DNA of 64,000 nucleotides from Streptomyces sp. WAC08241. GTDB lineage: Bacteria > Actinomycetota > Actinomycetes > Streptomycetales > Streptomycetaceae. Position 1 is the first letter of the stretch, and every line of letters starts with the position of its first letter. Position numbers and translations under genes: made by a program. Positions 36,094 through 45,372 of the stretch are shown here, piece by piece. The notes under the pieces were generated by a model that did not search any database, was not told where the DNA came from, and saw nothing but the letters and a program-made list of their open reading frames with translations. The stretch lies in contig CP042280.1 in assembly GCA_007858575.1 (NCBI GenBank), positions 1 to 64,000 on the forward strand. Direction: 5' to 3'.

Positions 36094-37471
36094 GTGAGCA
36101 GCAGCTACCGCTCCTGGGAGGAGCGTGAGGCCGAGGCCACGAAGACCCGCGCCGAAGCGGCCCTCCTCGCAGCGCAGGCCGAAGCCGCCAAGCAGGACCT
36201 CGGCACCGGGGCGGCGAAGACCGCGACCGAGCAGCTCGCCGAGCAGGTCAAGCAGGCCCGGCTCCGTAAGCAGCTCACCGCCGTCGAGGACGACGCCGCC
36301 GACGACCAGGCGCAGCGCGACGAGCGCCGCCGCGAGGCCGCCCTCGACAAGGGCGTCTTCAAGAAGCTCGTCGCCGTCATCTTCGTCCTCGGGCTCCTCG
36401 CCTCCCTGCCGTCGCTCACCACGTACTTCCTCGACCTGCGGGCCGAGGGCGGCCCGGACCGGCCGGCCTGGTACCTGCTGCCGGTGCCGCTCTTCCTGGA
36501 GCTCCTCGCCTTCACCGCGGTCAAGGGCGCCCAGTGGGCCGTCCGCAAGGGCTTCGCCCGCTGGCCGTTCTGGATCCTCACCGCGACGCTCGCCGGGTTT
36601 GCCGGGTTCATCAACGGCGCGAAGGGCGCCGAGCTGTTCGGTCCGATCGCCGGCCTCGCGCTCGCCGCCACCTCCGTCGTCGGCCCGGTCCTCGTCGAGG
36701 TCCGCGAGATCATCGAGGCCCGATCCGCAGGCGACAACCGGGACGCCGTCCAGCGGGCCGCCGACAAGGCCAAGGCCCGCGCCGAAGCCGCGGTGGCGAA
36801 GGAGAAGGAGCAGCGGGAGAAGCGGCAGGACGCCGACCGCAAGGCGATGTTCCCGGAGCAGCACGAGGTGTACCTGAAGATCCTCGCCTCCGTCCCGGCC
36901 GGCTCGATGGACCGAGACGAGGCGTGGAAGGAAGCCGGCGCCGCCGTCCGCTTCCCCGACGTCCACGACCGGATGCTGTCGCTCATCTCCTGCCCGGTGC
37001 CCCGTCCCGCCCGGAGGCGTTCGCTGCCTCGTGGCGCGACCTGTACGGCGGCCCGCTCGGCGTCACCGCGAACGTCCTCGACCGCCGGCTGAAGGCGGAG
37101 GCGGACCTCGCCTCCGTCCTGGAGGCCGCCGAGGTCACCCCGAGCGCATCGCCGTCGACCGTCTCCTCGCCGACCTGTTCCCGACCCGGACGGGAGGCGA
37201 CGACGGCCCCGCGATGGCTGCCCCAAAGAGGGGGCCCCAGGGCCGTCCAAGACCCCCGGAGCCCTAGGGGGATTGAGAAGCGCCCGTCCGGACGGCAGCC
37301 CCGCGCTGACGCCACGGAGCCCCTCAAGGCCGAGGACATCGAGAAGGCGACGAAGTTCCGCGACGCCGTCCCTCCCGCCCAGTTCTCCACCCCGCGGTCG
37401 CCAAGCTCCTCGGCCGCAGCAAGGTCTACGCCCGCCGCGTCCGTGACGCCGTCCAGCCCGAGCAGAGCTGA
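36094..37471 (+). CDS. SpdB-type plasmid spread protein (DUF2637-like)
   Basis: About 459 residues, GTG at 36094. N-terminal coiled coil (EEREAEATKTRAEAALLAAQ) followed by four membrane segments (VAVIFVLGLLASLPSL, YLLPVPLFLELLAFTAV, WILTATLAGFAGF, IAGLALAATSVVG), then a charged helix (AKARAEAAVAKEKEQREKRQ). C-terminus AVAKLLGRSKVYARRVRDAV is a helix-turn-helix-like DNA-binding end. SpdB proteins pair with TraB to spread plasmids through septa between compartments of mycelium. Breaks near 37003, 37145, 37265, 37400. Confidence 0.8.
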
Positions 37472-37482
37472 GGACCCCCGCC

Positions 37483-39542
37483 ATGACCACCGCCACCCAC
37501 ACCCCGCAGGACACTGGCCGCCCGACCCTCACCGTCGTCCCCGAGCAGACCGCCCCCGCCGTTGAGGGCACGGTCGTCGAGCACCAGGGCAACACCGTCG
37601 CCCGGCCCGCGTGGGCCGTGTCCGCCGCCGAGCGGGCCCGGCTCGCCCGGCGCCACGCCACCGCCAACCGGCTGTACGGCCCGTGGATCGCCCGCGGCTA
37701 CTGGCGCCTCACCCGTAGCTGGTTCGCCGGCTGGCGCGACGACCACCCCCAGATGATCGCCACCGCCAAGGCCGACCGGAAGAACGCCAAGGGCGACGCC
37801 GCCGCCGAGGCGAGGGCCCACGGTCTCGTCCGGGCCCGCCGCGCCGACTACCTCCGCCACCGCCTCATCTACAGCGCCAAGACCGGCGTCTGGACCGGGC
37901 TCGCTGGAGGCGGCGTCACCGTCGCCACCCTCGGCGCGCCCCTCCTCGACATCCCCTCGCCCTCGCCGCCCTCGGGCTCGGCGCCTGGCACGGGCGGCCC
38001 GACGCCCCCACCCAGCAGCTCCTTCACCGCAGCCGTCGCCGACGGCGCAGCGCCCGCCCCAGCAGCCGGACTTGCCGCCCCCGAAGACCAGCGAGTCCTC
38101 GGCGCGCTGGCGAAGCTCGGCTTCGACGGCGAAACCGTCCAGCCCATGACCCGGCAGCCCGGCGGCGCCTTCACCACCGTCATCGACCTCGACGACACCG
38201 TCACCGCCCTCAAGAGCAAGACCGAAGCGCTCGCCGGCGCCCTGCGCAGGGACGTGTCCATGGTCGACGTCAGCAAGGGCGAGCACGCCAACCAGGCCCG
38301 GATCTGGCTCGCCGACACCGACCCGTTCGAAAACACCCGCCCCTCCCCGCTCGTCCAGGCCCCCGGCCCGGTCGACGCCTGGAACGACGGCGTACCCGTC
38401 GGCTGGGGCAAGCGCGGCAACACCGTCCGCCTGCTCGTCCGCAACCAGCACACCCTCATCGGCGGCACCACCCGCTCCGGCAAGGGCGTCGGCATGGCCA
38501 ACCTCCTCGTCGGCGCCGCCATGGACCCCCGCATCAACCTACGGATCGTCGCCGGCAAGGAGAACGGCGAGTTCGACGCCCTCGGCCGCGCCGGAGTCGC
38601 CGCCACCTACTTCAAGCCCCACCCGGCTCGGCTCCTCGCCCTCACCGAGGCGCTGATCGCCGACATGGACCGCCGCAACAGGCTCCTCGGCGACCTCGCC
38701 AAGTCGAAGATGACCGAGGACACCATCATGCGGCTCGGCGGCATCGAACTGGTCGTCATCGACGAGGTCGCCACCTACACCGGCCCCGGAAGCCACGACG
38801 ACCGCGACCAGTTGCTGGAGAACTTGATGAAGATCGCCGCCGTGGCGACCGGCGCCGGGATCCTCCTCGTCCTCACCACCCAGTTGCCCCAGGTCGACGT
38901 CATCCCCACCCGCCTGTCGATGAACTGCGGCACCAAGTGGGCCATGAAGGTCGACAGCGGCACCCAGTCCAACACGATCCTCGGCTCCGGCCTCGCCGGC
39001 TCCGGCGGCCCGGACGCCTCGAAGTTCGACCCGCCGCGGCCCGGCCTGGGCTGGCTGAACAACCCGTTCGCCGGCGGCACCGACCTCGCCCGCAGCTTCG
39101 ACCTCGACGAGGACGAGCGCGGGAGGTCACCCGGCTCATGAAGTACGCGGCCAAGCTCCGCGAGGACGCCGGGCGCCTGGCCGGACAGTGGGACGACCCG
39201 ATCGAGCAGCACCTGACCGCCGCGACCGGCCTGTCGTCGGCCGCCGGCGGCCCCGAGCGCAACGGACGGCCCGGCCGCACCGGTGGACTGCCTGCCAGCG
39301 AGCTCCTGGTGAACCGGGCGATCGAGGCCCTGACCCGGGCCGGGGTGGACCGGATGCGGCCCGAGCCCCTCGCGGACGCTTTGCGGGCGGAGTGGGGCTA
39401 CCCGGACCTGACGGCCGACGAACTCAAGAAGCGGCTGAAGGACGCCGGCGTCGGCAGCCCCGTTCCGCTCGGCGAGATCGACGGGATGGCCAACCCGCGC
39501 GGCTACAAGCTCGACGCCCTCAAGGCCGCCGGAAGCCTGTAA
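37483..39542 (+). CDS. traB: TraB/FtsK-like DNA translocase for conjugation
   Basis: About 685 residues. N-terminal cytosolic part, then hydrophobic stretch (GVWTGLAGGGVTVATLGAP) that, allowing one frame error near 37960, continues as two membrane segments. Walker A is GGTTRSGKGVG (residues ~327-337); Walker B is ELVVIDEV (~422). LLVLTTQLPQVDVIPTRLS matches FtsK/SpoIIIE motor domains. After a break near 39125, the C-terminus (NRAIEALTRAGVDRMRPEPL ... LKDAGVGSPVPLGEIDGMAN) is a winged-helix domain that in Streptomyces TraB reads 8-bp repeats at clt. One TraB hexamer moves double-stranded DNA, unlike relaxase systems. Confidence 0.85.
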
Positions 39543-39558
39543 TGCCCTGATCGTCCCC

Positions 39559-39690
39559 TGCTCGGGCCTGCTCGCAAGTGCTAAGCCGCAGGTCAGGCCC
39601 TGCTCGGCCCACTGCTCGACCCCGCTCAGCTCCTGCTCGCGAGCACCCTCCGAGCAGGACGCCGAGCACCCCTGACCTGCGCATTAGCGG
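39559..39690. repeat. Candidate clt / TraB recognition locus
   Basis: Within 132 bases immediately after traB: five TGCTCG (39559, 39569, 39601, 39613, 39634) and three inverted CGAGCA (39640, 39651, 39663). These are flanked by an 18-bp inverted repeat, GCTAAGCCGCAGGTCAGG at 39580-39597 and its complement at 39671-39688 (16 of 18 match). clt loci of Streptomyces plasmids are short repeat clusters next to tra and are recognised by the TraB C-terminus. Confidence 0.6.
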
Positions 39691-39739
39691 CAGCTCTATG
39701 CCGTTGAGCACCCGATATCCACCCATTCGTCCCTGACGA

Positions 39740-39992
39740 GAGGAGCCCCGACGGACGCCTGCCAGACCACCTACCGGGCCACCCGAGCCGACTGCACAGC
39801 CCTCACCCAGACCATCCAGCCCGGCCAGCGCCTCTACGTCCACCACGAAGGCCACACCCGCGAGTTCGAGGTCACCGACGACCTCCGCGCCACCCCGTCG
39901 GCCAGGCCGACGGCCCCCGCATCACCCTCCCGCACCTCCTCGCCCGCTGCGGCGCCATCCACACCCAGCACCCCGAAAGGACCACGACATGA
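39740..39992 (+). CDS. Small uncharacterised protein
   Basis: About 84 residues. The frame reads ACQTTYRATRADCTALTQTI, QPGQRLYVHHEGHTREFEV and, after a break near 39895, RITLPHLLARCGAIHTQHPE, ending in an ATGA overlap with the next gene. GAGAGGAG lies upstream but the sequence after it (CCCCGACGGACGCC) has no standard start codon, so a base error at the start is likely. Confidence 0.5.
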
Positions 39993-40393
39993 GCCTCAAG
40001 GCCAAGTACCCCGACACCCGCGGCGGCCTCAAGGAGCTCGTCCGCGACGCCCGCCCTGGCACCCGCCTCTACACCGTCACCGAGTACACCGCCACCGCCT
40101 ACATCCCCGGCGGGAAGGCCTACTCCGAGTGGGTCGTCACCGACAAGAAGTCCTGGATCGACAACACCTTCTACGTCCGCAGCCCCTCCAACGGCAGCGA
40201 GATCACCATCAAGACCCTCCTGTCCAAGGAGCGCGCCGTCTACGGCCAGCGGCCCGCGAACATGCCCAACACCGCCGCCCAGGTCCGGCACGAGACCTAC
40301 AGCGACGCCGCCCACCGTGCCGCGCAGGCCGTTGCCGACCGGCACGCCGACGAGGCCGCCGCCCGACTCTCCCGCCAGTACGCCGGCCGGTGA
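39989..40393 (+). CDS. Uncharacterised protein
   Basis: 134 residues (MSLKAKYPDTRGGLKELVRD). Beta-rich middle (LYTVTEYTATAYIPGGKA, YSEWVVTDKKSWIDNTF), then a helix AAQAVADRHADEAAARL. GAAAGGA precedes the start. Intact frame, unknown role. Confidence 0.6.
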   Translation: MSLKAKYPDTRGGLKELVRDARPGTRLYTVTEYTATAYIPGGKAYSEWVVTDKKSWIDNTFYVRSPSNGSEITIKTLLSKERAVYGQRPANMPNTAAQVRHETYSDAAHRAAQAVADRHADEAAARLSRQYAGR

Positions 40394-40949
40394 CCACCGT
40401 GACCACTGCCCTCGCCCCGGCGCCCGCCGACCTCGATGCGACCGGCCTCATCGCCGACATCGAGGCCTACCTCGCCGCCCACGCCCCCGCACCGCGCACC
40501 CGCTCGTCACCAAGACCACCGCCCAGCTCGTCGCCGAAGCTCTCGCCACCCAGCCCGAGCCGGATCCTGCGCCCGCCCTCGCGCCGCCCAGCCGGGCCCT
40601 GCGGATCCTCCCCGACTGGGTGCTCAGCCTCCTCGGCCACCGTACCGGCACCCGACGGGCCGTCACCGTCGCCCAGCACTTGGAGCTCACCGCGCTCGTC
40701 CTCCAGCGCTACGGCTGGACCCAGCGGTCGCTCCGCACCGCCGGCGGCCGACGGTGCATCCTCGGCGCCCAGGCCGTGCTCTACCGGCTCGGGTACGGCG
40801 ACGAGCGCACTGCGGAGGAAGCCGGACGCTGGATCCAGGGCGTCCTCCGGCGGCGGGGAATCAGCTCGCCGTACTGGGCGTGGCAGGACGGGCCGGGACG
40901 GACGGAGGTTGAGGTGCTGCACCTTCTTCGCGAAGCAGCCCACCAGTAG
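40390..40949 (+). CDS. DUF6197-like protein
   Basis: About 186 residues from GTG at 40390, overlapping the previous TGA. After a break near 40495 it reads TKTTAQLVAEALATQPEPD, ALVLQRYGWTQRSLRTAGGR and CILGAQAVLYRLGYGDERT. This 'GWtqg...GRRCalGA' pattern matches the DUF6197 family of phages and integrative elements. No catalytic role known. Last large gene of the transfer operon. Confidence 0.6.
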
Positions 40950-40973
40950 ACCCACGAAACAGATGATGATCCT

Positions 40974-41105
40974 ATGGATGCGCCCCGCACCATCCCCTCG
41001 CCGACGTCCTCAGCGTCACCACCGGCCGGGCAGGAGGTCCGCGGCTCGTACGGCCTCGGCCCCGCCACCGCCGAGGACACCAACACCGACGAGGACAGTG
41101 ACTGA
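40974..41105 (+). CDS. Possible micro-protein
   Basis: 43 residues from ATG at 40974 (MDAPRTIPSPTSSASPPAGQ), acidic end (TAEDTNTDEDSD). No ribosome binding site is seen, so support is weak. Confidence 0.25.
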   Translation: MDAPRTIPSPTSSASPPAGQEVRGSYGLGPATAEDTNTDEDSD

Positions 41106-41270
41106 AGCGACTCAACATCCGAAGTCCCGCAACCACTATCGAGGGGTACCGGATTCGGGGGATCGCACCTCAGACAAACCGCCCTCAGCCTGCCACCATT
41201 GATCTCGGAAGCAGGAAGTCCTGACTCATGGTGTCCCCGCGCCGCGGAAAGGTCCCACTGCTGCCAGCCC

Positions 41271-41301
41271 GGCCCCGCCAGTCTCCCCGTCTGGCGGGGC
41301 C
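41271..41301 (+). terminator. Terminator of the transfer operon
   Basis: Perfect 11-bp stem GGCCCCGCCAG / CTGGCGGGGCC with a nine-base loop, followed by TCCCCTTCC. Beyond it, 41338 opens a new short gene. Confidence 0.8.
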
Positions 41302-41337
41302 TCCCCTTCCGGCAAGCCCCAGCCGCAAGGAACCCCC

Positions 41338-41496
41338 ATGGACGACCAGACCGCGTACGAGCAGCTCAAGCCCCACCTGAAGCCCTACAACCCCACCATC
41401 CCCCTCGGACCACGCGACGGCCTCTTCATCGAGCAGGAAGACGGCCCACCCCTGCTATACATCGGCGGCATCAAGCACGCCTACACCATCGACTAG
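41338..41496 (+). CDS. Small uncharacterised protein
   Basis: 52 residues (MDDQTAYEQLKPHLKPYNPT), ATG at 41338 with CAAGGA upstream. Compact, ends LLYIGGIKHAYTID. Intact frame; no family recognised. Confidence 0.55.
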   Translation: MDDQTAYEQLKPHLKPYNPTIPLGPRDGLFIEQEDGPPLLYIGGIKHAYTID

Positions 41497-41550
41497 CCGA
41501 AGGACGCCCCTGTGGACGACCTGTCTGATAGGAACCCGGCAGGAGGGCCC

Positions 41551-41944
41551 ATGACACCTGACCAGATCGCTGAACGCATCGCAGCCATCCACGCCACCCA
41601 CCCCCACCAGTACTACTCCAAGCTCCAGCCCTCTGGCGAGACGTCCTCCACGCCATCGCTGACGGGGCCCCCGACGCCCACCTCCTCGCAGCCGCCGCAC
41701 TCCGCACCGGCAAGCCGCCCACCACGCAGGAGAAGCCCTCGGCTACGCATCGGTCCTCTCCCTGGTCAAGGCGTCCGAAGGCGTCAGCGCAGCAGCCGAA
41801 GCCGCCGACCTCGGCCTCACCTCAAAGGCCATCCAGGCCAGGCGCCGCAACGCTCTCCGGAAGCTCGGCGCCCGCGACCCGGCCCACGCCATCGAGATCC
41901 TCCGCGAACGCGGTGAAATCACCGACGCCGACCTAAAGCCATAG
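41551..41944 (+). CDS. LuxR-type helix-turn-helix protein
   Basis: About 131 residues. ATG at 41551 with AGGAGGG upstream. MTPDQIAERIAAIHATHPHQ, then after breaks near 41640 and 41725, YASVLSLVKASEGVSAAAEA and ADLGLTSKAIQARRRNALRK LGAR, the second helix of a LuxR/GerE-type helix-turn-helix. Ends with REITDAD-like acidic tail. It stands before the terminase operon and could control late genes. Confidence 0.55.
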
Positions 41945-41956
41945 GAAGTAGCACAA

Positions 41957-41979
41957 AGCCCCCGGCCGGAACCGGGGCT
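41957..41979 (+). terminator. Hairpin after the LuxR-type gene
   Basis: AGCCCC-CGG / CCGGGGCT arms around CCGGAA. The region 41980-42205 shows only a broken reading frame (HSAARATAHRAEGAYTANPG in one frame) with no start or ribosome binding site; possibly a gene remnant. Confidence 0.65.
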
Positions 41980-42205
41980 GAGGCATTGCGAGCCCGCCTG
42001 CACGAGTTCGCGGCGCTGTCAGGGCGCCAGAGGCCCGACAGGTGCACTCGGCGGCCAGGGCCACCGCTCACCGGGCGGAAGGGGCCTACACCGCCAACCC
42101 TGGACGGTTCAGCACCTGCCCCCAGCATGACAGACATGCAGAGGCACGATCCCCAGGAATCCGGCACCAGCCCCACCGCGGGCCGGCGAATCCATCACCA
42201 GCGGG

Positions 42206-42930
42206 TCACTTCACCGGCTTCCACGTCCCGCACCGCTCAGTGGTGAACTGCCCGTCCGACGACCGGATCGTCACCGTGATCTTCCGCGCGCTGGTCGCGA
42301 AGTTGTTGTCGATGATCTCGCCCGACTCGCTGGTCCGCTCCCAGTAGCAGTCGTCCAGCTTCCCCGTCGTCTGGTACGTCCCTGGCGGGATCTCCCGCTC
42401 CCCGGCGATAGCCTTCGACGACACCACATACGTCCCGTTGCCATACCAACGGTCGTAGTCCCCGACACAGCCTGCTTCACCGCCGACGTCCACTTCGGGC
42501 ACAGCTTCGGCACCCCCGCCTGCAGAACATGCTTCTTGTCGCCCTCCAGGTAGCCCATGTCAACCAGGTACTCCGGCGGCGACGACAGCTCGATCCCCTC
42601 ATCCAGAGCTGCGCACGCGCGCAAGACGAACGTCGATGGCGACCCGTCGTTGTAGGCGTCGAGGACCCAGCCCTTCTCCTCCACAAGCCGGTCGAAGTCG
42701 GCTTCCGGCCCCGGCGTCTCCGTGGGCTCCTCCGTGGCGTACGGGTCCTCCGTCGAGAACGGCAGCCCCGTGTCCGTATCCGTCGGCTCCGGCGTCGTCA
42801 GGTCGATGATCGGCGTCCTGCTCGCCCCCGGCGCCGCATCCGGCACCCCATCACCACCGCACCCGGCCACCAGCACCGCCACCACGACCATCCCGGCCGC
42901 CGCGGCCCCCACCCTGCATATCTGTGTCAT
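42206..42930 (-). CDS. Lipoprotein with conserved C-terminal strand domain
   Basis: About 241 residues, ATG at 42930. Signal peptide MTQICRVGAAAAGMVVVAV ends in the lipobox LVAG-C, so Cys ~23 is lipidated and the protein is exported. A Thr/Pro/Asp-rich linker follows. The C-terminal domain reads EREIPPGTYQTTGKLDDCYW and EIIDNNFATSARKITVTIRS, a beta domain found repeatedly in Streptomyces secreted proteins. Break near 42475. It is opposite to the terminase genes, a typical place for a lysogen-expressed surface protein; exclusion of other phages is possible but untested. Confidence 0.75.
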
Positions 42931-42995
42931 CAGCGCAGGATGCCACCCGAGCCCGCCCGGGGATCGGAAACCGGCTGATCGGGGATCATCAACAT

Positions 42996-43009
42996 AAGGC
43001 GCGGGGCCT
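42996..43009 (+). promoter_or_regulatory. Late-gene motif, copy upstream of terminase
   Basis: AAGGCGCGGGGCCT, plus strand, 27 bases upstream of the small-subunit GTG. Identical 14-mer to the copies upstream of portal and scaffold. GATC lies ten bases before it. Confidence 0.6.
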
Positions 43010-43035
43010 CGACAACCACACACGGGAGCCCCACC

Positions 43036-43612
43036 GTGCCAGTCTCCAAGGCCAGAGCAGCCGAGATCGCCCTCAGGCGCAGCGAAATGCTGACCTGGAA
43101 GATCATGGGCCGCACGCCAAACCAGATCGCCGAACACTTCGGCGTCTCACCCGGCACCGCCCGCTCCGACGTGTCCCGCGCCATCAAGAAGGCCCGCCAG
43201 CTCGAGGTCGAAACCGCCGAGCTTTACCGCTTCATCCAGGGCTCCCGCCTGGAGACCCTCCTGCGCGTCCTCTGGCCGGCCGCCACGGGCATGAGTGGAC
43301 CACTCGGCCAGGAAGGCGAGATCGAGGTCGACCTGAAGGCCGTCGAACAGGTCAGGAAGATCATCACCGATATCAACGTCCTCTTCGGTCTCAATGCACC
43401 CGTCCGCACCGAGATCAGCGGACCCGACGGAGGCGACATCCCTTCTCCGGCGGCGAGGCCGCCGAGGTCGAAGCCCTCATCGCCATCTCCGACCGCGACA
43501 ACGCCGAAATCCCCCGATCAACCCCGACGCCGGCCTCGACGACGAAGACGAGGACGAAGAGGAGGACGAGGACGGCCTGGACGACGAGGACGACGATGAC
43601 GACAGCGCCTGA
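43036..43612 (+). CDS. Terminase small subunit
   Basis: About 191 residues from GTG at 43036 with GGGAG upstream. N-terminal helix-turn-helix (GRTPNQIAEHFGVSPGTARS), then YRFIQGSRLETLLRVLWPAA and VRKIITDINVLFGLNAP. After a break near 43440 the C-terminus is EVEALIAISDRDNAEIP and a stretch of Glu/Asp (DEDEDEEEDEDGL...). Small subunits recognise the pac or cos site and stimulate TerL. It is directly upstream of TerL with overlap. Confidence 0.75.
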
Positions 43613-45151
43613 ACGCCGCCTCTCCATCGAAGAGCAGTACCGCTCTCTGCCCGCAGAGCAACGGCGCCGGGTCATCGCCCGCGCCCGGCCCGAGACCCGC
43701 ATCAAGCTCGCCCACGTGGAACGCCAGATGGCCATGGACCGCTCCCCGGGCGCGCTCGCCGCAGTCCTCACCGGGGCCGGGAGAAGCAGGCCCCGCACCT
43801 CGACATGATCGACAGCGCATTCCGCCGCATCGCGGCCGGGGAACGACTCCAGGTGATGCTGACCTGCCCACCAAGACATGGGAAGTCTCAGCGCGCCTCT
43901 CGCTGGGGACCCCTGTGGTACCTGCGCCGCAACCCCGAGCACCGCGTCATGATCGCCTGCTACGGTGCCGACCTCGCCGACGACCACGGACGCTGGATCC
44001 GCGACCAGCTCAAGGAGTACTCACCCGCCCTCGGCATCAAACTCCACCCCGCCTCCCACGCCGCGAACCGATTCGACCTCGAGCAGCGCCGCGGGTCCAG
44101 CGTCCGCGGCGGCATGGTCACCGCCGGCGTCGGAGGGGCGCTGAACGGCAAGGGCTTCAACCTCGGAATTATCGATGACCCATTTAAGGGTCACGACGAC
44201 GCCGCCAGCCCTGCCCAGCGTGAACGAATCTGGGAGTGGTACCGGTCCGTGTTCTTCACCCGCCGCGCCCCCGGCGCCTCCCTCATCCTCATCAACACCC
44301 GCTGGCACGAAGACGACCTCTCCGGCCGACTCCTCAAACACGAACCCCACCGCTGGCTCCAGATCGACCTCCCCGCCCTCGCCGACAGCCCCACCGACCC
44401 CTCAACCGCACCATCGGCGACCCCCTCTGGCCCGAGCAATACGACCTCGACGAACTCACCGACATCCGCGAATCCGTCGGCGAACGCGTCTGGTACGCCC
44501 TCTACCAGCAAAACCCCGCCCCTCGAAGGCGGCGTGTGGAAGTGGGCGTGGATCACCAGCCACCGCATCACCCCCGAAGCCTGGCGTGGCATCAACCCCA
44601 CCCGCGTCATCGTCGCCGTCGACCACGCCGGCGGCGACACCATGCGCAACGACGAAGTCGGCCTCGTCTGCGCCGCCCGAGACGACGACGGCCACATGTA
44701 CATCCTCGACGACCGCTCCCGCAGCATGGGCGCCGACACCTGGGGCACCGAAGTCTGTCGCCTCGCCATCGAACGCCAAGCGGACGCGATCGTGGTGGAG
44801 AAGAACTTCGGTGGCGACATGGCGTCCCAGATCGTCACCCAGGCATGGCGCGAGCTCGAGCGCGACGGCGAAACGAACCGGATGCTCATGCCGGCGATCG
44901 TCGAAGTCCACGCCAAGCAGGGCAAGCGGCTGCGGGCCGAGCCGATCGCGCAGCTCTACAAGCAGGGCAAGGTCCACCACGTCGACGAGCACACCGAGCT
45001 CGAAGGCCAGCTCGTCACGTGGATCCCGGGCATGGACTCCCCGGACCGTATGGACGCCGCGGTGCACGCCTTGACCGAGCTTGCGGATCCGGCTGCGGTG
45101 TCGACGGGCACGGGCTCGTACACCGACCAGCGACTCGCGGGCCGCCGATGA
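43596..45151 (+). CDS. Terminase large subunit
   Basis: About 517 residues, ATG at 43596 inside the small-subunit gene (MTTAPERRLSIEEQYRSLPA). Walker A CPPRHGKSQ at residues ~90-98, Walker B NLGIIDDP near 44165, then SLILINTRWHEDDLSGRLLK, and the nuclease domain with VIVAVDHAGGD (first catalytic Asp) and MDAAVHALTELAD near the end. It packages DNA into the prohead. Three single-base breaks near 43785, 44400, 44520. The nearest virion genes on the other side are the minus-strand portal, 27 kb away. Confidence 0.85.
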
Positions 45152-45267
45152 CCCCGGGCCTGCATATGCCGATGGGCTGGTTCGTGCACGCCTCTAGCGT
45201 CCTGACCAGCCCAGTGGCAGTGTGAACGGTATGCGGCACCCCGCCCCCACCTCGCGGGTTGTGCCGC

Positions 45268-45326
45268 CGGCCCTGCCCCAGCGGGCCACGCTCCGGCCAC
45301 GTCCCAGGCCGGAGAGGGCAGGGCCG
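45268..45326 (+). terminator. Nested hairpin terminator after terminase
   Basis: Outer CGGCCCTGCCC (45268-45278) / GGGCAGGGCCG (45316-45326); inner CTCCGGCC (45291-45298) / GGCCGGAG (45307-45314). Lies in the 220-base gap between TerL and the converging 45.4-kb gene. Confidence 0.75.
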
Positions 45327-45372
45327 CGCCCGCCTCCCGGCTCCCCACGGGAGGCCACAGGCGCGCAGGGCC

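Noticed and set aside
41980..42205. A gene between the LuxR-type protein and the lipoprotein
   Set aside because: Frames give short partly protein-like segments but no start, and the two convincing segments are in different frames; recorded as a possible remnant only.
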